Positions 1 through 8,547 of a DNA stretch of 37,901 nucleotides are shown here, one piece after another. Every line of letters begins with the position of its first letter. Position 1 is the stretch's first letter. The notes under the pieces are model-generated. The model searched no databases. It was not told where the DNA came from and saw only the letters and a program-made list of their open reading frames with translations. Location of the stretch: the NCBI GenBank assembly GCA_003526375.1, contig DPDG01000024.1, positions 75,064 to 112,964 on the forward strand, in the 5' to 3' direction. The translations under genes and the position numbers were made by a program. Origin of the DNA: Lentisphaeria bacterium. Lineage in GTDB: Bacteria; Verrucomicrobiota; Lentisphaeria; Victivallales; UBA1829.

Positions 1-72
1 GGCATGGGCAACAACCCGATGGTCGGCGCTTCGGTCGATGTCGCGGTTGCCGTTGCACAGGCGATGAAATAA
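1..72 (+). CDS. C-terminal end of an unidentified protein (partial)
   Basis: The first 72 bases are an open frame ending in TAA that encodes the last 23 residues of a protein, including GNNPMVGASVDVAVAVAQ. The frame runs in from beyond the left edge, and a strong plus-strand terminator follows 21 bases after the stop, so this is probably the true end of a gene. The tail is rich in Ala and Val and looks like a terminal helix of a soluble enzyme. The family cannot be identified from this fragment. Confidence 0.6.
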   Translation, partial: GMGNNPMVGASVDVAVAVAQAMK

Positions 73-93
73 GACTGTTCCGTCTTAACGGTA

Positions 94-131
94 AAAACGG
101 GATGTCTCCGGAAATGGGGACATCCCGTTTT
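94..131 (+). terminator. Rho-independent terminator after the partial gene
   Basis: A 13-bp perfect stem (94-106 paired with 119-131) is extended inward by three more pairs, one of them G-T. The stem reads AAAACGGGATGTC on its left arm and runs into a TTTTTT stretch on the plus strand. It lies just after the stop at 72. Confidence 0.85.
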
Positions 132-157
132 TTGTTGTCCTGAAGGGGGCAAAGAAA

Positions 158-193
158 AAACGGAGCTTCCGCTTTTGGCAGGGAGCTCCGTTT
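158..193 (-). terminator. Rho-independent terminator after aconitase
   Basis: The inverted repeat AAACGGAGCT (158-167) and AGCTCCGTTT (184-193) is followed on the minus strand by a T-rich run, the complement of AAAGAAAAAA at 151-160. It sits 21 bases beyond the aconitase stop and faces the plus-strand terminator, so the two units are insulated from each other. Confidence 0.8.
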
Positions 194-213
194 ATGGTGA
201 CAGCGAAACCGGC

Positions 214-2166
214 TTATTTCACATTCAGCCTGCCGCCGGCGAGAATGATCTTGATGTCCTCATCGGAAAGGTGATAACTGAGCTTGATTTCTGCTTTGGA
301 ACCATCTTTCTTTGTGAGAACTGCGGTGATGGGCATCTCTTTTTTCGCCAGTTTGTCGCGCAGCCCTTCGATTACAAGGGAATCTCCCTGTTCGATCTTG
401 TCGTAATCCGCTTTGTCCGCGAATGTGAACGGGACGATGCCGAAGTTGACGAGGTTCGCCGCATGGATGCGCTCTATTGCCATTGCAATCAGAGCCTTGA
501 CTCCGAGATACATCGGGCAGATCGCCGCATGTTCGCGGGAGGAGCCCTGACCGTAGCTGTCGCGTCCGACGATAATGCCGTGTCCTCCGGCATCGCGGAC
601 CGCCATTGCACGTTGAGCGAAAGTCGGCTTGCCTTCTTCATTGAAACGCTCGAAAACGACCTTTGCGTATTCAGGAATGTTGCTGCGGTGTTTCAGGTGG
701 ACTCCGGCAGGCATGATGTCGTCCGTGCTGGTTTTGTCCCCGACCTTGATGACGACGGTTCCGTTGATCATATCCGGCAGTGCCTGGTTGACCGGCGGGC
801 TGCCGATGGTCTTTTTACGGATGATTTCAATTCCCTTGCCGCAGCAGGGAGGGGTGATCATCATGGAGTCATCAATCAGGAACTTGTCTGCGTCTCTGAC
901 ATCCGGGTAAGCGAATCCGAGTGTCGCCGGATCGGTGATTCTACCCGTCAGTGCCGCCGCCGCCGCGACTTCCGGGCTGACCAGATACGCCTGATCGCCT
1001 TTGGTGCCTGTGCGTCCGGGGAAGTTGCGGTTGAAAGTGCGGAGCGTGACCGTGTCATTCGCGGGGCTTTGCCCCTGTCCGATACAGGGACCGCATCCGG
1101 TTTCGAGGATACGTGCTCCGGCTGCGATGATGTCCGCGAGGGAGCCGTTGCGGGCGAGCATCTCAAGGACCTGTCTGCTTCCGGGGGCGATTGCGAGTGT
1201 GACGTCCGGACTGATCTTGTGTCCGCGGAGCATTGCCGCCACAATGGAAAGATCGCGGAAAGAGCTGTTTGTACAGGAACCGATGATGACCTGTCCCACC
1301 GGAATACCGGCGAGTTCCGCGATGGATTTGATATGATCCGGGCTGGACGGACATGCCGCCAGAGGTTTCAGGGAGGAGAGATCAATTTCGACCAGCTTGT
1401 CGTATTCCGCATCGTCATCTGCTTTGAGCTCTGCCCAGGACTCCCCGCGTCCCTGTTTTTCAAGGAATTCCTTCGTCATTTCATCGGACGGGAACACGGA
1501 ACAGGTGACACCGAGTTCCGCGCCCATGTTGGTGATGGTGGCGCGCTGGGGGACGGTCAACGTTTTGACGCCGGGACCGAAATACTCGACCATGCAGCCG
1601 ACATTGCCTTTGGTCGTGAGGATTTCAAGCATCTTGAGAATGATATCCTTCGCCGCAACCCACGGAGAGAGCTTTCCTGTCAGCTTGACGCCGATGATTT
1701 TCGGATATGCCATACGGAAGGGCTGTCCCGCCATTGCAAGCGCCACATCAAGCCCGCCTGCGCCGATTGCCATCATGCCGATGCCGCCGTTGGTAGGTGT
1801 GTGGGAGTCGGAGCCGAGGAGGGTCTTGCCGGGAATGCCGAAACGTTCCAGATGGACCTGATGGCAGATTCCGTTGCCGGGACGCGAGAAAATCACGCCT
1901 TTCGCCGCCGCGACGCTCTGGAGATAAAGATGATCGTTCCGGTTTTCCGGTCCGTTCTGCATCATATTGTGGTCGACATAGGAAACGGAGAGTTCCGTTT
2001 TGACTTTGTCGATTCCCATGGCTTCCAGTTCGAGGTATGCCATGGTTCCGGTTGCATCCTGCGTGAGGGTCTGGTCGATTCTGATTGCAACGGGTTCTCC
2101 GGCCACTTCACTGCCGGAAACGATGTGATTCCTGAGAATCTTCTGGATGGCGGTATTCTTTGCCAT
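214..2166 (-). CDS. acn: Aconitate hydratase
   Basis: This 650-residue enzyme interconverts citrate and isocitrate through cis-aconitate in the cytoplasmic TCA pathway, using a [4Fe-4S] cluster. The three expected cluster cysteines are visible: Cys298 in GSCTN, and Cys358 and Cys361 in TGCGPCIG. The substrate-loop motif GSDSHTPTNGG is at 118-128. The C-terminal swivel domain begins near residue 460 and includes GQGSSREHA. At about 650 residues it belongs to the shorter bacterial class rather than the roughly 890-residue AcnA or AcnB types, and it is complete. The ATG at 2166 follows GGAGAT at a suitable distance. Only about 36 bases separate the start from an upstream terminator, too little for a separate promoter, so expression may depend on read-through from the small basic protein gene. 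Confidence 0.96.
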   Translation of the reverse strand: MAKNTAIQKILRNHIVSGSEVAGEPVAIRIDQTLTQDATGTMAYLELEAMGIDKVKTELSVSYVDHNMMQNGPENRNDHLYLQSVAAAKGVIFSRPGNGICHQVHLERFGIPGKTLLGSDSHTPTNGGIGMMAIGAGGLDVALAMAGQPFRMAYPKIIGVKLTGKLSPWVAAKDIILKMLEILTTKGNVGCMVEYFGPGVKTLTVPQRATITNMGAELGVTCSVFPSDEMTKEFLEKQGRGESWAELKADDDAEYDKLVEIDLSSLKPLAACPSSPDHIKSIAELAGIPVGQVIIGSCTNSSFRDLSIVAAMLRGHKISPDVTLAIAPGSRQVLEMLARNGSLADIIAAGARILETGCGPCIGQGQSPANDTVTLRTFNRNFPGRTGTKGDQAYLVSPEVAAAAALTGRITDPATLGFAYPDVRDADKFLIDDSMMITPPCCGKGIEIIRKKTIGSPPVNQALPDMINGTVVIKVGDKTSTDDIMPAGVHLKHRSNIPEYAKVVFERFNEEGKPTFAQRAMAVRDAGGHGIIVGRDSYGQGSSREHAAICPMYLGVKALIAMAIERIHAANLVNFGIVPFTFADKADYDKIEQGDSLVIEGLRDKLAKKEMPITAVLTKKDGSKAEIKLSYHLSDEDIKIILAGGRLNVK

Positions 2167-2202
2167 TTTTTATCTCCATGAGGTTGAAATTTTTTGAAAA
2201 AA

Positions 2203-2235
2203 AAACGGGGCTGTCATGAGATAGACGCCCCGTTT
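2203..2235 (-). terminator. Terminator between the small basic protein gene and aconitase
   Basis: The stem AAACGGGGC (2203-2211) pairs with GCCCCGTTT (2227-2235), with a short inner GTC/GAC pairing. On the minus strand it is followed by an uninterrupted T run. Its position between two co-directional genes suggests it attenuates rather than fully blocks transcription into aconitase. Confidence 0.8.
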
Positions 2236-2257
2236 CTGACTCAAGCCGTTTCGACTT

Positions 2258-2416
2258 TCAGTCGAGGGGCTTGGTTTTCGGAAGACCGCTGAGAACTTTC
2301 TGACCCTGTTTCCAGCGTCCATCGGCTGTAAGAAGGTTCACTCGTTCGAATTTCTTCAGAACATTTCTTTTCTTGCGGATTTTTCCTGTTGCTTTCAAGC
2401 TCGGATGTCTGGACAT
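2258..2416 (-). CDS. Small basic protein, Chlamydia/Verrucomicrobia type
   Basis: This is a 52-residue, highly basic protein beginning MSRHPSLKATGKIRKKRNVL and ending GLPKTKPLD. The pattern MSRHPSL, then KRNVLKKFERV, then W and a final TKP motif matches the short family defined for Chlamydiae and Verrucomicrobia (recalled as TIGR04137). Its function is not established; the size and charge suggest RNA or ribosome binding. The ATG follows GGGAGAAGG at good spacing. It has its own promoter and terminator, consistent with a highly expressed housekeeping gene. It also marks the DNA as PVC-type. Confidence 0.88.
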   Translation of the reverse strand: MSRHPSLKATGKIRKKRNVLKKFERVNLLTADGRWKQGQKVLSGLPKTKPLD

Positions 2417-2479
2417 CTTGCCTTCTCCCGTTTATGTAATTTGTTTTCCAATTTTTCAGTTCATTGTCAAAGGTAAAAA

Positions 2480-2507
2480 ATATAATCTGCTTTTTTGGAA
2501 AGTCAAG
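2480..2507 (-). promoter_or_regulatory. Promoter of the small basic protein gene
   Basis: On the minus strand TTGACT (2502-2507) is separated by 16 bases from TATATT (2480-2485). Each box matches sigma-70 consensus at five of six positions. It lies about 65 bases upstream of the ATG at 2416. Confidence 0.6.
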
Positions 2508-2603
2508 AGAAAATCAGGGAAAGGATCGGAACTTTTTTCAGGTTTTATCGGGAGTCTGCTTTCTGCACCCGGTGTATCTTCGTATTTTTTCCATGAATAA
2601 AGA

Positions 2604-2652
2604 AGTCATCCGATGCCCGCCGGAGATGGGAGCCGGCAGACACCGGATGACT
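2604..2652 (-). terminator. Possible hairpin terminator
   Basis: AGTCATCCG (2604-2612) pairs perfectly with CGGATGACT (2644-2652), and the loop contains a further GCCGGC-like pairing. It is about 110 bases past the stop of the 126-residue gene. The T run after it on the minus strand is poor, so termination is only a guess. Confidence 0.35.
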
Positions 2653-2761
2653 GGGTGATAATCGGATCTTGGACCTGTGTGCCTTTTTCCGGCCGGGGCA
2701 GGATTTCCGATTCGGAAAGAGAACTGCTGATTCTCCGGGAACACCGGATCTCAAGTCTGAA

Positions 2762-3142
2762 TTATTTTTGCCGGTCGCGGGGCGGTCTTTCACCCGCTTT
2801 CAGAATTCTTTCAAGTCTTTTTTCGATGTTTTCCGCTTTTTTGGTCTTCATTTCGCTGATTCGCTGTTCTTCCTTCTTGATTCGGGCGTCATACTCCTTT
2901 TCCAGCAGAGTCTTGACTTTCGCCTTGTTCTCTGCTGTCGGATTTTCTTTATATGCCTTGACCGCTTCCATGACTTCTCTGGAAGGCCTCTGGAAATTAC
3001 GCGGGCCTCTCATGGGCGGGCGCCGTTTCATCTCTTTTCTCTCGACAGGCGGTTTCTCCATATCGCATTCTTCTGCTGCGTAGAGTGCGGGAACAGCCAT
3101 AGCCGCTGCCAGTAATGCCGTCATCAGGTATTTTGCTTTCAT
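2762..3142 (-). CDS. Small exported charged helical protein
   Basis: This 126-residue protein has a clear signal peptide (MKAKYLMTALLAAAMAVPA, cleavage near residue 22). A basic, proline-rich stretch follows (around KRRPPMRGPR), then a long Lys/Glu-rich helix likely to form a coiled coil (about residues 50-115). The open frame extends upstream, but the ATG at 3142 is chosen because it opens the signal peptide and follows AAAGGAG. The family is not recognised. The general shape resembles small periplasmic chaperone or metal-sensing proteins, but no defining motif is seen. It lies downstream of the pilus-like operon and is separated from it by a strong terminator, so co-regulation is not implied. 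Confidence 0.7.
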   Translation of the reverse strand: MKAKYLMTALLAAAMAVPALYAAEECDMEKPPVERKEMKRRPPMRGPRNFQRPSREVMEAVKAYKENPTAENKAKVKTLLEKEYDARIKKEEQRISEMKTKKAENIEKRLERILKAGERPPRDRQK

Positions 3143-3251
3143 TGCATCAGCTCCTTTTCTTTGCGGGACAATTCTTGTTGCCGACTCTGCAGAAGTCTTT
3201 CTTATATCAGAGAAACGGAGGAATGGAAAAAATATTGTGCAAAATAAAAAA

Positions 3252-3279
3252 AAGGCGAACAAAATTTTTTGTTCGCCTT
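3252..3279 (-). terminator. Rho-independent terminator of the pilus-like operon
   Basis: AAGGCGAACAAAA (3252-3264) pairs with TTTTGTTCGCCTT (3267-3279). It is followed on the minus strand by a long T run, the complement of AAAAATAAAAAAAA. It begins 24 bases after the stop of the second secretin gene and clearly ends the operon. Confidence 0.9.
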
Positions 3280-3302
3280 GATTGGAGTCCGAAATCCTGT
3301 AA

Positions 3303-5915
3303 TCAGTTCTTGAACGGAGGAATGCCTCTGTCTTCACGTTCACGGAGCGGAGAGCCATCGGGATTGACCAGACGGCAGGAGAGGAAAATCATCAGATTCT
3401 TTTTGGCTCCGGCACGCCCTTTGGACTGGAAGAGACGGCCGATCAGCGGAATATCACCGAGAATCGGATAGGAATCGTCCAATACTGTGGTCTCGTCCTG
3501 AATCATGCCGCCCATGACGATCGTCCCGTTGTCGGTGCATTCGATATTGGTCTTTGTGGTGCGGCGTTCAAAGATCGGCATTTTCATGGTATTGGGGACA
3601 TTGACGACCTGATTGTTGCCGTTGATCGTGATATCCACCGGCACTTCATAGCTGTAGTCGTCCCAGCCGATAAACTTCTGGACAAGCGGCTGCATGAACA
3701 GATTGATTGTGTATTTATCCGCGCTGACATTCGGTGTCACCGTGAAGATAATACCTTCTTCCGTGGCTTCGTCAAGCTCTGCCGTGGAGCCGATAAAGAC
3801 GGGAATCGTTGCGCTTCCGCCGCTCATTGTTGTGTATTCCGCTTCCTCCCAGTCTGTCGGATAGTATTTTTCCGTAACCATTTTGATGGTTGCCGGCTGT
3901 CCGTTCATGGTCGTGACACGGGGGCAGGAAAGCACGTCTGTCGCATCAGACTGGTCCAGCGCATAGATCGAGGCGTCCAGCTTATAGCCGTATTTATTAT
4001 AATAGGACATATTGAACAGTTCACCGTAACCATTGACGATAGAGGGGCTGTCAAGCTGTCCGGTGCTGTTGAAGACCCGGATCAGGTCGTCATTCGGACC
4101 GAAAGAGATGGATTTATCCTGAATGGGAGATTTTGTATAATAGATAGTCTCTCCGGTATTATTTATAATTTCTTTTCCATTGCCACGGATCGTTCCTTCA
4201 TAATCAGCCCATTGTGATGTGGTATTGGTCGTCAGGGAAAGATTGCCGACAGTGGTTGTTTCTGATGTTGTCGGATTTGTATAAACAGAATAATTCTTAT
4301 CCGCAAAATAGGCAGATTGATTGTTTTCAAGGGCGATCAGATCGCTGGCAGGCAATTTCGATACGTTGGCATTCTGACGGGAGAAATTGTATTTGAATCC
4401 AAGTTCTTCCAGGTCATTGAGCTTGATTTCCACAAATTTAGTCTGAATCAGCACCTGCGGGTCAACAATGTTCATCTCTTTGATGATGTCTTCAATCTTC
4501 TGAAGATTCTCCGGTGTATTCGTCACGATTAAGCGCCCGATGGATTCATCATAGACAATCGCGGCTCCGGCAGGGAAAGAAATACCTCTGCTTTCAAAAC
4601 TGCTTTTGATGTTTTCATCTGTTCCGAGATTGATGAAATCTTTTTCAATCGGGTAAATTTTTGTTTCGACATCCTCAAGCTTTACATCCGGAGAGGCAAT
4701 GACGACGGCATATTTTTCAATGCGGTATTTCAGATTTGCCTGATTGCAGATGTATTTGATCGCCGCTTCCAGCGGAATGTTGTCAACCATCATCGTCAAC
4801 GGCTGGACTGTTGTTCCTTCTCCTTCCGTTGTGACCTCTTCCTCCAGAGGTTCCTCACCTTCCGCTGCGATCGGCTGATTGATCTTGCCGCGCAGAACGA
4901 TATTGACGCCGATTTTTTCCGGATCTTTTTCCTTGCTTCTCTCTTTCAGGTATTTCGCCGCAGTGGCAATGGAAACATCCTCGAAGTCGATACGGTCAAT
5001 AATAATCTCTTTCAACTTTTTGGTGATGGGACTTTCAAAAGCCTCCTTGACGACTCCGGTCTCCTGAATTTCCGTATTTCCCGTATTGCTGAGGGGAACG
5101 ACCGGAGTGATCGGATTCCAAACGGTTTCCGTATTTCTGAGGTTGCGGGTAACTCCGGTCCGGCGTTTTGCAGCATCCAGAAGTTTGATGTTGATTTTGC
5201 GGATATAATCAATGGCAACTTCGTTATAGGGATCCATTGCAATGACTTCTTCAAATTTTGCACGTGCCTTATCCCAAAGTTCTTCCTTATACAGAACTTC
5301 CCCCTGACGCAGCAACACTCTTTTCTCTCTGACTTCCGCAGGATCTTCTTTGGTATTCGCCTTGATTTTATCAAGAGTCAAGGTCTTTTCTCTCAGCAAT
5401 TCATATTTTTCAATGATCTTTTCCATTTTCTCTTTACAGGGCGGATAAACTTCAATTGCCTTTTTGCATTTTTCAATGGCGACTTCATAATCGGAGGCAT
5501 TTGCCGATTTCACCGCATCGAAATAGATTTTCTGTGCCCAGTAATAATATGCTTTGGAAATGGAAAGGTCGCAATTATCGATTTTTGTCTTGATCCGGGG
5601 CAGATTGCTGGTTTTGTAAAGTGTCTCCAGCTGCTTTTTTGCATTCAGGTAAAGATCAATCGCTTTATCGAACTCATTGTTCTGATAACATTTTACCGCT
5701 TCGGCAACCAGACTGTCGATCTCTTTTTCCGATCCCTGCAGACGGATAAGTTCTCTATTTTTGAATTCATTTTTCCTGTTATTCAACTCTGCTGCCGGAA
5801 GTGCGGCTGCATCCTCTGCTTTTTTCTGCTTTTCCGCAGGCTTCTGGGCAAAAGCATTGCCGGCTGTCAACAGAATCGACGCGACCATCAGAAACTGAAG
5901 AAATCTTACAGGCAT
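3303..5915 (-). CDS. Secretin-like outer-membrane pilus protein, second copy (Amuc_1098 type)
   Basis: This protein of about 870 residues is likely the outer-membrane ring of a type IV pilus-like machine. It has a signal peptide (MPVRFLQFLMVASILLTAG) and TPR-like helical repeats over roughly the first 250 residues. Secretin N-type domains with a long acidic insert (around EGEEPLEEEVTTEGE) follow. The C-terminal secretin domain carries the family signature VMGGMIQDETT, then ILGDIPLIGRLFQSK and KNLMIFLS. The ATG at 5915 is chosen for its GGAGAG site and the compact signal peptide; an ATG at 5948 is an alternative. It is the last gene of the operon, 51 bases after the other secretin gene. The two share architecture but differ widely in sequence, so the duplication is old. 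Confidence 0.88.
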   Translation of the reverse strand: MPVRFLQFLMVASILLTAGNAFAQKPAEKQKKAEDAAALPAAELNNRKNEFKNRELIRLQGSEKEIDSLVAEAVKCYQNNEFDKAIDLYLNAKKQLETLYKTSNLPRIKTKIDNCDLSISKAYYYWAQKIYFDAVKSANASDYEVAIEKCKKAIEVYPPCKEKMEKIIEKYELLREKTLTLDKIKANTKEDPAEVREKRVLLRQGEVLYKEELWDKARAKFEEVIAMDPYNEVAIDYIRKINIKLLDAAKRRTGVTRNLRNTETVWNPITPVVPLSNTGNTEIQETGVVKEAFESPITKKLKEIIIDRIDFEDVSIATAAKYLKERSKEKDPEKIGVNIVLRGKINQPIAAEGEEPLEEEVTTEGEGTTVQPLTMMVDNIPLEAAIKYICNQANLKYRIEKYAVVIASPDVKLEDVETKIYPIEKDFINLGTDENIKSSFESRGISFPAGAAIVYDESIGRLIVTNTPENLQKIEDIIKEMNIVDPQVLIQTKFVEIKLNDLEELGFKYNFSRQNANVSKLPASDLIALENNQSAYFADKNYSVYTNPTTSETTTVGNLSLTTNTTSQWADYEGTIRGNGKEIINNTGETIYYTKSPIQDKSISFGPNDDLIRVFNSTGQLDSPSIVNGYGELFNMSYYNKYGYKLDASIYALDQSDATDVLSCPRVTTMNGQPATIKMVTEKYYPTDWEEAEYTTMSGGSATIPVFIGSTAELDEATEEGIIFTVTPNVSADKYTINLFMQPLVQKFIGWDDYSYEVPVDITINGNNQVVNVPNTMKMPIFERRTTKTNIECTDNGTIVMGGMIQDETTVLDDSYPILGDIPLIGRLFQSKGRAGAKKNLMIFLSCRLVNPDGSPLREREDRGIPPFKN

Positions 5916-5966
5916 TGTGGTGCTCTCCATTGTGTGTATATACTTCATCTTTATTTTATTCCTCAA

Positions 5967-8525
5967 TTATCTGGTGAATTCAAATAAACCTTGTGCACGG
6001 CTGTCTCTGACGGGAAGTCCATTTCCTTTCATGAGACGTGAAGTGACGAAAATCAGGAGATTGGTCTTCTGGCTTTTGCTGAAAGAATCTGTAAAAAGTC
6101 TTCCCAGCATGGGCACATCTCCGAGGAACGGCCATTTATCATCTTTCTTTGTTGCCATATCTTCCAGAATGCCCCCGATTACAACGGTTTCACCGTCATA
6201 GATCTTGACCGAGGTGTCTACGACACGGCGGGAGAATTCAGGCATTTTCATTTTGGGGGTGACATTGCCGATCGTCGTATCCGCCGGGCTGTTCATGAGA
6301 CCGCCGATGATGATGCTGTAGTCATAATTCGACCACCCTGTCATTTTTGAGATATCGGTATTCATCTTGACGATGATCGTATAATTATTGGGGCTGACCG
6401 TCGGAGTTACCTTGAAGATTGTTCCGACTGCCTGCTCTTCAAAATCCGGAACCGGAGGATTGTAGGTGTAAGATGTCCCGTTGATGATCGTGACTTCCGG
6501 ATCATCCCAGGAATCCGGGAAGTAACGCTGCTGGTCAACGTTCAGGGAGGCTTCCTGTCCGGAGGTCGTCAGCAGGCGGGGCGAAGAAATGACTTCCGCT
6601 CTGTCTGTTCTGTCGATGGCGCGGACAGAGAGGAAGAGATTGAACTGGTTGTCGCTTCCGAAGTTCGGAAGAATATTCATGTTGTTGATCAGCTTATTGT
6701 TTGCCTCACTGGATGGACGGTAGAGATTGGATACTGGAAGGTTTCCAAAGGTAAATCTCTGATTGGTATTTGTGTTCAGATAAGTCAGTGTCCAGTCAAA
6801 ACCCAGTTCCTCGACGGCATTCATGGAGATTTCAAGGATTTTGGCTTCAATGAGCACGAGCGGCGTCTGGATGTCAATTTCCTTGAGGAGTGCATCCATT
6901 CTCCTGAGATTGTCAGGTGTATTTTTTACAATCAGTTTATTGGTCTTGGTATCAAATGCGATGGAGGAGTTGGGGTCTTCAAAAGAGATGCCGCGATCGT
7001 TAAAGAACTGTTTCAGCATTTCCGGAGTGACGGCTGCGACAGATTTCAATTCCGTAGATGCTTCGTCAAAAGCTCCTTCGTCAGTGAATGTATCGACCCG
7101 GTCTTTGATTCCTCCGGTTTTTTCCTCTTCTTTTTCCTCCTTGGGCCCGACTTCAGCCGCGATCCGGTTGATCAGTGAATTTCTCACCTGGAAGAAACCG
7201 TGTTCCATGTCGTCGATGCCTTCCGTTCCTACCAGAACAGCTCTGTCCTCAATTTTATATTTGAGCCCGGCAAGTTCACAGACATATTTCAGGACTTCCA
7301 TAAGAGGAACTTTTTCGAGTTCAAGATAGGGGATCTTTCTGGAACGGACTGCGATATCCGGCGGAGGAATGATGCTGACTCCGACTCCTTCCGGATCATT
7401 TTCCTTGCTGAGTGCGGCAAGCCGGGCAAGAATGGACTGAATGTCCGTTGTTTCAAAGAGAATCTTGTCGATCATGATTTTCTGGAGCTTGTCATACAGT
7501 GTTGACCGGTTTCCCGTCATTTCGCGGGGAACTTCCTCTGAAATGGAACTGTCCTCCGGCAGAACCGCTTCATTCCATTTCCATTCGACTTCCGTCAGTC
7601 TTTCCAAAGCGTCATTTTCTCTGCGGAGCATTCCGACATCATAGAGTTTTTTATATGTCTTGTTGAGTAAGGTCATTGCATCCTGGTTATAAGGGTCAAG
7701 GACAAGAACTTTTTCCATGTTGTCCCTGACTTTTTCATATTTCTTATTTTTATAAAGAATTCTGGATTCACGCAGAAGCACATCGATATTTGCTTTGCGT
7801 CTTTTGTTATCCGGGTCTACTGCGGAGAGAGAGGTCTCATTCCTGAACTGGATTGCTTCCACCATCTTGTCGCAATCTTCCATGAAAGTCGTGACACTTT
7901 TATAAAAGGACGGATCGTCTTTCGAGATCCGCTGCAACGCCTTGCTGTCATAATTCGCTTCGGAGATTGTTTTTCCCGCATAATAAACCGGCAAAGCGGA
8001 TTCCGCCAGCTTTGCCGCATTTTTGAATCCGGCGACGGCATCGGGAGAGTTCTGTTGCGTAAGCCCGTTCAGATAAGCTTTTTTGGCGTCCCTGACAATT
8101 GAGATTGCCCATTGCTTTCTTGCCAGCAGCATACGTTTATCAATTTTATTCTTGACGGAAGTGATGTAGGAGCCATTGCCCAATTTGCTGCGGTCGATAA
8201 TGGCAAGAGCCCGTTTATAGGCGCTGAACGCGTCCGCAAACTGATTCGAGGCATAGAATTTATCTCCGATTCTCACCTGCTGAAATACACTCTGTTCCAG
8301 AATATTATTCCGTTCCTGAACTTCCTGCATGACATTGTCATTGGGAATTTCAAATTCAAACGGGTCCATTTTGAAATCATTGAGAGACGGCGCCGCATCT
8401 TTCGGCGAGGCTTTTTTGGTTTGTCCCAGAGTCTCCAGAGAGGCGAAAGAAAGAGTTAATATGACAATCGCAGATAGTGAAATCTGGACGGACTGTCTGC
8501 TGAACTCCATAGCAACCTTCATCAT
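5967..8525 (-). CDS. Secretin-like outer-membrane pilus protein, first copy (Amuc_1098 type)
   Basis: This 852-residue protein starts with a signal-like segment (about residues 10-35) and then TPR-like helices to about residue 300. It has N-domain modules around ILFETTDIQSILARLA and PLMEVLKYVCELAGLKYKI, and a C-terminal secretin domain with VVIGGILEDMAT, FLGDVPMLGRLFTDS and KTNLLIFVTSRLM. The family forms gated outer-membrane channels for pili or type II secretion. The arrangement of TPR region, N-domains and secretin matches the Akkermansia Amuc_1098 family. The ATG at 8525 follows AAGGGA. It is 22 bases after the Amuc_1099-like gene and has a second secretin gene directly downstream, which is unusual. 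Confidence 0.88.
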   Translation of the reverse strand: MMKVAMEFSRQSVQISLSAIVILTLSFASLETLGQTKKASPKDAAPSLNDFKMDPFEFEIPNDNVMQEVQERNNILEQSVFQQVRIGDKFYASNQFADAFSAYKRALAIIDRSKLGNGSYITSVKNKIDKRMLLARKQWAISIVRDAKKAYLNGLTQQNSPDAVAGFKNAAKLAESALPVYYAGKTISEANYDSKALQRISKDDPSFYKSVTTFMEDCDKMVEAIQFRNETSLSAVDPDNKRRKANIDVLLRESRILYKNKKYEKVRDNMEKVLVLDPYNQDAMTLLNKTYKKLYDVGMLRRENDALERLTEVEWKWNEAVLPEDSSISEEVPREMTGNRSTLYDKLQKIMIDKILFETTDIQSILARLAALSKENDPEGVGVSIIPPPDIAVRSRKIPYLELEKVPLMEVLKYVCELAGLKYKIEDRAVLVGTEGIDDMEHGFFQVRNSLINRIAAEVGPKEEKEEEKTGGIKDRVDTFTDEGAFDEASTELKSVAAVTPEMLKQFFNDRGISFEDPNSSIAFDTKTNKLIVKNTPDNLRRMDALLKEIDIQTPLVLIEAKILEISMNAVEELGFDWTLTYLNTNTNQRFTFGNLPVSNLYRPSSEANNKLINNMNILPNFGSDNQFNLFLSVRAIDRTDRAEVISSPRLLTTSGQEASLNVDQQRYFPDSWDDPEVTIINGTSYTYNPPVPDFEEQAVGTIFKVTPTVSPNNYTIIVKMNTDISKMTGWSNYDYSIIIGGLMNSPADTTIGNVTPKMKMPEFSRRVVDTSVKIYDGETVVIGGILEDMATKKDDKWPFLGDVPMLGRLFTDSFSKSQKTNLLIFVTSRLMKGNGLPVRDSRAQGLFEFTR

Positions 8526-8547
8526 AGCTAATCCCTTATATTAATTC

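Larger units (their letters stand above)
2417..2761. other. Intergenic region, 345 bp
   Basis: No convincing gene was found here. The left part holds the promoter and leader of the small basic protein gene. The right part holds a 9-bp-stem hairpin at 2604-2652 that may end transcription of the 126-residue exported protein gene. Short open frames on both strands lack coding character and ribosome binding sites. Confidence 0.6.

Noticed and set aside
175..2181. A 668-codon plus-strand open frame
   Set aside because: It lies wholly opposite aconitase, whose cluster cysteines and motifs are intact. The plus-strand product has no family features and reflects codon bias in the real gene.
3143..3358. 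N-terminal extension of the 126-residue exported protein
   Set aside because: The extension would put about 70 residues before a classical signal peptide and would run through the operon terminator into the secretin gene.
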